A stretch of DNA of 64,000 nucleotides from Azolla caroliniana (taxonomy: Eukaryota > Polypodiophyta). Both the position numbers and the translations under genes were made by a program. The DNA is taken from positions 15,500,001 to 15,564,000 of the forward strand of contig JBHGNT010000011.1 in NCBI GenBank assembly GCA_043228905.1, in the 5' to 3' direction. Shown in pieces: positions 56,924 to 64,000 of the stretch (the stretch's first letter is position 1; every line of letters starts with the position of its first letter). The notes under the pieces are model-generated. The model was not told where the DNA came from and ran no database searches. It saw only the letters and a program-made list of their open reading frames with translations.

Positions 56924-59900
56924 CATCTTTACCTCGGTTGTGAGATGGAGGGAAGGCGTGCTGCCACGAGCAAGGAAGGAGAGGCATGGCCAAATATACC
57001 AGAAGGAAAGCTCTCTTCCTTTCCTTCTTCTTCTTCTTCTTCTTCTTCTTCTTCTTCGTCTTCGTCTTCGTCTTCTCCTTTTCAAACTAGTCTACTGGTT
57101 TTCTTCGCTTCCATGTTCTTCTAAGTTCCGACGTGCTCTCAGCCCTTCTACTATTTCCGAATCTTTCAACCACACACGTTCAGTTTAGTTTTTTGTTCTG
57201 TATAAATGGTTCGGTTCGGTTTGGTTTCAAGGCAAAGAAACCGAACCGAGCACATTGCTACGTGTGTGTGTGTGTGTGTGTGTTCTAGTAGTAGTAGTGC
57301 TTGTGTCTAGGGAGGGGGAGGGCGGCTAAGCCTAAAAGCTCATACCAAGCCAGGACATGGGGACCCAAAATACCAAAGTGTCCGTCCACATCATGCTCGT
57401 GTTGTTATGTCCCAAGAGCCTCCTCCTTCGTCACCTTTATCTTACCTCAAATCATCCCAACTCAAAATCGATGCCTCATCGTTCCACATCAAACTCGATT
57501 TGAACCATGACTCACTGGTAGATGCATTATATTCCGCACAAATGAGCCTCATCAACTGCTTTCTAGCCCATGAATCCTCAACCAATCCTTCGTAAACCAC
57601 TCAAAGCATTGAAGTAAACCACCATGGTAGAGTTGGGAGAAGGATCATAGTACTCGTAGAAGAAGGTGATGCTGCTTCAAAAACATTATGGACTTTCCAC
57701 CTTTTCCAATGCTAAGATGATGAAAGGAACCGAGTTTTGCAATGAGATGTATAGGGAAACTGTATACCAAAAGAATGACTTGGATCGTACAAAGGAACGC
57801 CTTTCCGAAATGATTGTTGCATACAAACATAATTTGATGAGCTTGTCAAACAATGGGTTCATAGAGTATGCGGTGCAAAGTCAGAGAACTCACTCATTCG
57901 TGACTTCTTCTATATGGGTAGAGGAATGTTGATGTCAAAAGAACCAAACCACACAAGTGTGAAAACAAGAATAAGGATAAGGATTCTTGAGGACGTGCCA
58001 ATTTAAAGTGTAGCATCTTGTAGCTATGTAAATATATGCACATGTTCAGATCATGATCCATGTGTAATGAAAATGGTATCCATTGTAAATCCTAATAATT
58101 GAAAGGATGTGATGTTGTGAGGCATTGCCATATCTAACTTGTTGTCTATTTTTTTGTGTCAGTGTTTGAGAGTAAGACAAAGGAGACAAAGATATCCCAC
58201 AAAGGAAATCCATGTGGAGAGAGGGAGAGTGATTTAATTATTGTTAGTAGAGGGTAAATATGATGTACAAAAAGTAATAAAGATATCTTGACATCTTTTA
58301 AGAGGCCAAATAGATGTATGAATCTGAGCAAGAGATTCCAATCAATTGCAAAATGCATATGTATATCATATATGTATATGTATAACATCTAGTAGCAGCC
58401 AAAATCAGCCTATGAGACAAATAACGATTACAAATATGGCTGAATCTGGGTTATCTATACTAAATGAAAATCAAAAGCTGTAGGTTTCCTAAAGATACAT
58501 GACCCTCGCATGCCTTATCCTATTCACACCAAAAGTGAGAGACGATATGAGATTGGAAGGTCTTAGAATAGAGAGTATAGACTCATCCATTGAGTTATGT
58601 GCTTCTTAATAACTAAGATTGGAACTTTCTTGTTTGGTTGTATCAAAATTTATAAAATGTGTTTGTTTGTGCAACTTGAAACAACCTTTTGTATTAGGAC
58701 ATGGGACACAAAAGAACTCGTATAAATTTGAGTTCTTCCATAGGCCCGACATAACTTTGCCAAAGGCTTATATGGACAGAAACAACTCTTATATTATTAG
58801 CAAATTGAACGGAACATCAGAATGATCGATTGACTTCTTCTATAAGGCCTCACCTCTGCCAGATACATGATAAAGAGTCACCGTTGAACGTGCATGGGCT
58901 GCAAATACGGGCTACATGGCTCATTAAGCATACTAATACCATATCCAAATATCATTTCTACCATGTGAGACCCACCTAAAATCTGATTAATGCACATCAT
59001 TCCAACCTCCACAACAACCAATATCAAAGACCTCATCCTTTCCAGCCACAAGTCATCTAGGTGTAATCTTCAATTTTATCAAACCATAGACAAAATAAGT
59101 GACCACATGTATTGGCTTAAACAATCATGCCACAATTTTCTATTACCGTAGCTTTGAAATCTCGTCGTGTTAATGTCGTTCAACTTTCTCACACTTAACC
59201 TTCATGGTGAGAGAGGCGTCGATAAAAATGTATCTAAACAATCTGACAAAACTGTTGATATAGTAGCTACTCCTTTTCTGCTGAATAGTAGTATTATTGA
59301 GTTAAAGAACTAAAAAAGCTGAGAATATGTTATGTCAGGAAGTTCTACAAATATTCCTTGTGAATCCATATATAACTATGACCTTTGGTCACGTTGTAGT
59401 CCTCAGGAATTGAAGGATCCATTTCAACATAAAATACATTGGCTCTAATAAACAACAAAATGCTCATCAAATATTCTTTCCCTTAGTTTCTGGTGACCAT
59501 TGTCCAAAGGCAAAACCTTTCTGATTCATGATTTTCTCCTCCGAAGAGATTTATCATCTGTATATGATAATATAGTTGGTTGGGTCATATCTCTCCAATG
59601 GTGACCATTGTCCAAGGTAAACTTTTCTAATTCATGACCATTATCATTCACTCTATACACCACCTTGATCTGAACAAAAAGATAAGCCAAAAAACAGATA
59701 TTATGTTAGTTAATAGTACATAAAAAGTTATGACTCATGATTGAAATACTTATGCAGCCCATCTCATATCTGACCACACACTACAGCTCAATCATCAGAA
59801 ACCATAATTACTGTTTGTGGAAGGAGGCATTGAAATTGGAACAGTAAAAGAAGAGAGAAGTGTCAACCTTGACATAATTAGAATTTCTCAATGGTTCACA

Positions 59901-61201
59901 TAATTTGCTAAAGTCATGTCAAACAAAATAAATATAATGCAGGCTAATTATAAATCGACTAACTCATTATAGAAATCCATGTCTGGCCCGTATCTGTCCG
60001 TACAGTTGAATTACCACAGCACAGTCATCAGAAACCATAGTTTACTGTTTGGAGATAGGCATAGAAGTTGCATTATCTTAAATGCGACCTTTAATGCTTC
60101 TCCCAATGGAATCATGAATGAAGTAGAAGCATCAACTTTGTGAACCGAAACATTTAGATTGTTCGGGATGGTCTACAAAATTAGCTGAAGACTTTATTAA
60201 AATAAAGATAGTGCCTGTTCATTATAAATAGATTATGACTCGGGATAAAATTTGGTATCTGGCCCGTATCTGTCCGCACAGTTGAATTACCACAGCACAG
60301 TCATCAGAAACCATGATTATTATTTGGAGATGGCATAGAAGTTGCAAGTATCTTAAATACAACTTGTCATGCTTCTCCCAATGAAATCATAAATGAAGTG
60401 AGAAGAATCAACTTCGAATAGAGAAACATTTAGAGTTTTACCCGACAATCTACATACTTAGCTGGCAAACGAAATACAAATCAAAATAAAAATAGAGTTA
60501 ATTATAAACAGATTGTGACTCGTGATAAAAATACATCTGGACCATATATGTCCACACAGTTGAATTACTAACCACAGTCAACAGAACCCAGAATTACTGT
60601 TTGGAGAAAGGCATAGAAGCTCGAAGTATCTTACTTCAACAATTCAAGCTTGTCCAATAAAGGGCGAGAAGTGTTCACTTTGACTAGTGAAATATTTAGA
60701 GTTTCAGCAAAAATTTGTCTTCAGTAACTTACTGTGTAACAGTGCTTATAAAGATATAAGGTATTATCATCTATGATTATGGATCATGATACACTGCTTG
60801 AAAATTGTATTTACCTTTTATATCAAAAATATTGCAGCAAACAATTTAGCAGCACACACAAGATGCACAATTGAGCCTGCAGTTCCTTACACCCATAAGA
60901 ATGCATACTATCTATTTCCTTTAACCTCTCAACCATATGCATTTGAAGAGTCTTAACCATATGTATTTCAAAGGCCTATCATTTAATATATATTCATAAC
61001 AATTACTCTGTTTGATATTGTACGAATAAGCAACTATGGTCTCAGTAAGCTCATATCTCTCATGACCCTGAAGTATAGCATGCTTCCTAAACTTTGAGTC
61101 GCACATTTTATAATATAAGTGATACTCTATATCTGCATTTCATTCTCGATTAAAAAATTAAAACATACAATAAGGCATGTGACACTGGCATACAAACCTA
61201 C
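56794..61201. other. Intergenic region with microsatellites and a tandem array
   Basis: It holds the hydrolase upstream region with GA (about 56884-56920) and CTT (about 57022-57075) runs, a TG run (about 57263-57282), and a GGTTCGGTT/AACCGAACC block (about 57208-57257). Open frames at 57301-57932 look like a degraded fragment and match nothing I know. The tandem array at about 59765-60730 is listed separately. I looked for the downstream protease exons expected from the broken SPPL gene above 61202 and found none. Confidence 0.6.
59765..60730. repeat. Four-copy tandem array, unit about 266-278 bp
   Basis: Units begin near 59768, 59992, 60258 and 60536 with TCTGGCCCGTATCTGTCCG or variants, then CACAGTTGAATTACCACAGC, ATCAGAAACCAT, TGTTTGGAGA..GGCATAGAAG, ATCTTAAAT and CTTCTCCCAATG. 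The outer units are most diverged. The array is non-coding. Confidence 0.85.
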
Positions 61202-63572
61202 TAATCCAGATTCTAAAGCAGCATGCAGGCTTTCTCGGGCAGATTTGGGCAGAAGGACTGATGAAATTTCTATATCAGTGTATACCCCAGATTCTGAGCA
61301 CACCATATTGTACAGTTCTGTGCACAGAGGGAAGATATTCCATAATTCAAGCAACATAATTCCTGGAAATTTAAGTGATAATCAGTTAGTTCAGTCACTC
61401 ACCTTCCTCATCATGGATCACAATAAGTGCTTTTGCTCCGGCACCTTGAGCCTCCCGAGCTTTTGTCATGAAACTGCAATTTCCACAAGTCACTAAAAGA
61501 ATATCCCCTGTCAACTGAAATGATAAGAAGGAGATTTAACCAAATTAAGGCAGCCAATGTCATACATGGAGTTTATGAATACAATTATATCCAGATGATC
61601 TACTGATAACGATTATATACAGTCACGATGAAATACAATGCTGTAGAGCCAATATTCTAAAGGATGTCAGAAGTACAATACAATGATAAAAAAGTAATAC
61701 GCGATAACAACCTGAGAAGAGTAATGAGAACAGTTATTGAAAGGACTTGCTAGCACCAACGAAGCTGTAATAGTCTGATCCTCTTTGGTGGGTAAAAGGG
61801 ATCCAAATCTGGCACTCAACCCTGCAAAATCTTTAAATTCGGCCCCATCTATGGAGTACCTGACTTTCACCTGATATACCATTTTAATGGTTAAGAGTGG
61901 ATCCAAGTTAATAGAGCTTGTCGATTATCACTAATTGCTCTCATAATCATGAGAGTAGTACTGAATAACCGATAATAAATGAAAATCACTTACTAAGATT
62001 AACAGAATCACTCTCCCACCTAATCAATCCCCTTATCTAAGGTCAAATCACCCCATTAGAGAAGACCTCTAACATGATCCTTTGAAAGAGTTGTACATAC
62101 AAGACATAGGCAGGTGCTGTCACATGGATTCATTCAAATAGTGGGTGGTAAGAAAAATAGATGCACAAGAGAAACTAGCTGATTATATAACTCATAATCT
62201 TGACTGTGCATCCACAATGCCTGTGTCCAACCATAACTACACATCATTTCTATCATTAGTGATCAGCAGTAAAGGTTTCCTTATTGGCTGTGCTGGCCCC
62301 TGAATTAACTCTAAACCTTAGAAATTGTGCATGAATAATGTACGTCCAGGGCGTTGATTCCCTCCATGTTCCATCATCACTCATTTTTAGAATCGCCCTC
62401 CATGTTCCTTTGATGAGGAAGAGATATTCATAAGGAAACAGAGGCTTATGCAGGATCCTTTCAGAATGATACCCACACGGATAGTTTGGAATGCTGTTGG
62501 ATCATGCTGATGCTTGTAGCACAGGGATCCTTGATGTCTTGTTCAGTTCTTGGGTAGGTTGATCTTTTTATTGACAACTCAATGAGCTTTTCTTTCTGTA
62601 TGGGTGAGATATCACTTAACATTATGAATATACTGTTTTTGGATCTTACAGACCACTTTGCCTCTGCAGAGCATCGAACTTTCTTTTTTATCCAGCGCCC
62701 ATTAGACTAATGAATGGCGGACAGGTCTACTTCTAATGTTTTTGACTCACAACGTTATATTAAATATGTTATAGTGTGCACTCATAGCAAAACGTGTCAT
62801 GTCCATCATCAGTAGAATATACCATAATGCTATCTGACAGCTCAATCCTGATTGGTCTGTATGAAGCATTTTCCTATCTAATTCCTATATATAATAAATA
62901 TACATTCGTGACAACTATCCTTGTCATAATCTGTGAAACAGTTTCTCCAATCAGGACTTGACATGCAATTCATCAGATCGACTAGTTTTTAGCTTATCAA
63001 TTGCTAGGTGGAATAATTTTGTCAATCTATAGAGATTATATGCCCATATCTTATTGTATAGAATTGTGTTGCTAATCAGGCAACAGGACCTCAGAATACC
63101 TTTCGTTGTTCAAAAAACAGCATATCTGTACCACGTAAACTAGTTTTATCAATGCACATATAAGAAAATGCTATTTTGAGGTCCTGTTTTTTTGAGAAAC
63201 ATGATTCAGCCGGATAAGACATGAATATCATCTTCCATCTGATATGGTTGGATAGCTTTGGTTATCAAACGAAACAGGAGATCCGAATACATCAGCTAAT
63301 GGCACAAACACCATACCCATCATCAGATGGAATAATTTAAAAATGAACAGCGAACACCGTATCCATTTTATCAGGAGTTGAACAGCCTTGCAAATCAATA
63401 CAAACAAGATCTCAGAAGCCTTACTAGTTGAAATGCGTTATCACATCCTGGCTGTTTAGGTCCATGATCATCATCGCCGGATGTCTCATAGCAGAGACCA
63501 AGTTGCAGAAAACCAGAGTGAATGATCTTCAGGGAGAATGCAGGCTGCAGCTATGGCTAGCAAGCTGCCAAG
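61202..63572 (-). pseudogene. Signal peptide peptidase-like gene fragment (PA domain only)
   Basis: Minus-strand exons: about 63572-63425, 61870-61712, 61514-61403 and 61317-61202. Together they encode ETSGDDDHGPKQPGCDNAFQL, VKVRYSIDGAEFKDFAGLSARFG, LTGDILLVTCGNCSFMTKAREAQGAGAKALIVI and ELYNMVCS...ISSVLLPKSARESL, the lumenal protease-associated domain of plant SPPL2-5-type intramembrane aspartyl proteases. In the first exon the signal-peptide-like core (GSLLAIAAACILPED) and the downstream segment are in different frames, with an upstream ATG (MRFSPW) in a third. Two frameshifts are therefore likely. The nine-helix protease part with YD and GxGD should lie below 61200, but I find no trace of it to the hydrolase gene. 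I read this as a truncated, decaying copy; a short PA-only protein with alternative splicing is less likely. Confidence 0.65.
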
Positions 63573-64000
63573 GAGAGAATCTCATTGTTCAGCTATGTTG
63601 AAATGAAGTTTTCATTCTTGGGTTTTTTGTCTTCTTCTTCTGCTTCGGCTTCTTCTTCTTCTTCTTCTGCTTCTGCTTCTTCCTTCTTCTTCTTCTGCTT
63701 CTTCCTTCTTCTTCCTTCTTCTTCTTCTTCTTCTTCCTTCTTCTACTTCTACGTCTACTTCTACTTCTACTTCTACTTCAGCTTCACTTCTTGCTCCCAA
63801 ATACGCACTTCTTTTCTTCTACTTCTGCTTCAGCCCAAGCCCAACACGCACTTCAGAGTACCCCAGTACCACAATATATATACCTAGCTTTAATCAACGG
63901 CTCAGCTCAAGCCTAAACCGAACCGTTAAACCAGTTTTATAAATGGTTTGGAAGTTTGGCTGTTAGGTTCGGTTCGGTTCAGGCTTGAGTAATAGTCAAC
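63573..64000. other. Window end, simple repeats
   Basis: A CTT/CTG-rich run (about 63627-63785) makes long low-complexity frames on both strands that are not genes. An AACCGAACC...GGTTCGGTTCGGTT block at about 63915-63985 resembles the one near 57.2 kb. Confidence 0.7.

Noticed and set aside
56798-57188. Arg-, Ser- and Leu-rich frames
   Set aside because: They are translated CTT and GA microsatellites upstream of the hydrolase gene.
57301-57932. Possible small gene or retroelement fragment
   Set aside because: Several frames broken by stops and no domain I recognise; not enough to call.
63585-63887. Low-complexity frames on both strands
   Set aside because: They lie on a CTT/CTG-rich simple repeat.
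57208-63985. GGTTCGGTT/AACCGAACC blocks as ends of one mobile element
   Set aside because: The motif is short and low complexity, present near 57.2 and 63.9 kb without clear inverted ends or a target duplication.

Overview
This window is nuclear DNA from a flowering plant. The evidence is intron-rich genes with GT-AG splice sites, plant-type gene families (chloroplast ArgJ, PUB U-box/ARM ligase, acidic-tailed COX6B, a PATRONUS-like securin, an SPPL-type PA domain), AT-rich spacers, many microsatellites and plant LINEs. I cannot name the species.

Layout. 1-4.4 kb: gene-poor repeats. 4.4-7.0 kb (-): a conserved six-exon gene of unknown function with a GWRK...ETRAK domain. 8.6-22.9 kb: a decayed LINE with an L1-ORF1-like first protein. 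It is split by a 9,058-bp DNA transposon (11086-20143) with 36-bp terminal inverted repeats and a 4-bp TATT target duplication. 23.8-31.8 kb (+): ArgJ. 33.4-36.7 kb (-): COX6B. 39.5-42.4 kb (-): a 5'-truncated LINE with target duplication and poly(A). 42.4-45.3 kb: tandem arrays. 45.4-48.9 kb (+): PUB5/PUB45-type E3 ligase. 50.6-52.6 kb (+): PATRONUS-like protein. 53.7-56.8 kb (-): alpha/beta hydrolase. 59.8-60.7 kb: a tandem array of about 270-bp units. 61.2-63.6 kb (-): a broken SPPL-like gene that retains only the protease-associated domain.

The system most worth attention is the nested transposon. It carries two divergent genes. On the minus strand is a DDE-type transposase-like gene with CxxC, MIDG, QLDN and GHTHxxID motifs; it has an in-frame stop and a frame change. 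On the plus strand is a six-exon gene for a protein of about 968 residues that joins a ParB/sulfiredoxin-like domain to a beta-class (DPPY...FxGxGTT order) DNA amino-methyltransferase. Intron 1 of that gene holds six 25-bp palindromes spaced at exactly 51 bp, which looks like a phased protein-binding (parS- or iteron-like) array. Removing the element and one TATT copy restores the LINE reading frame exactly, so the boundaries are secure. A plausible but unproven model is that the ParB-methyltransferase binds the palindromes and modifies the element's own DNA, affecting its transposition, replication or expression.

The remaining genes are ordinary housekeeping or regulatory plant genes and are not obviously linked to one another.
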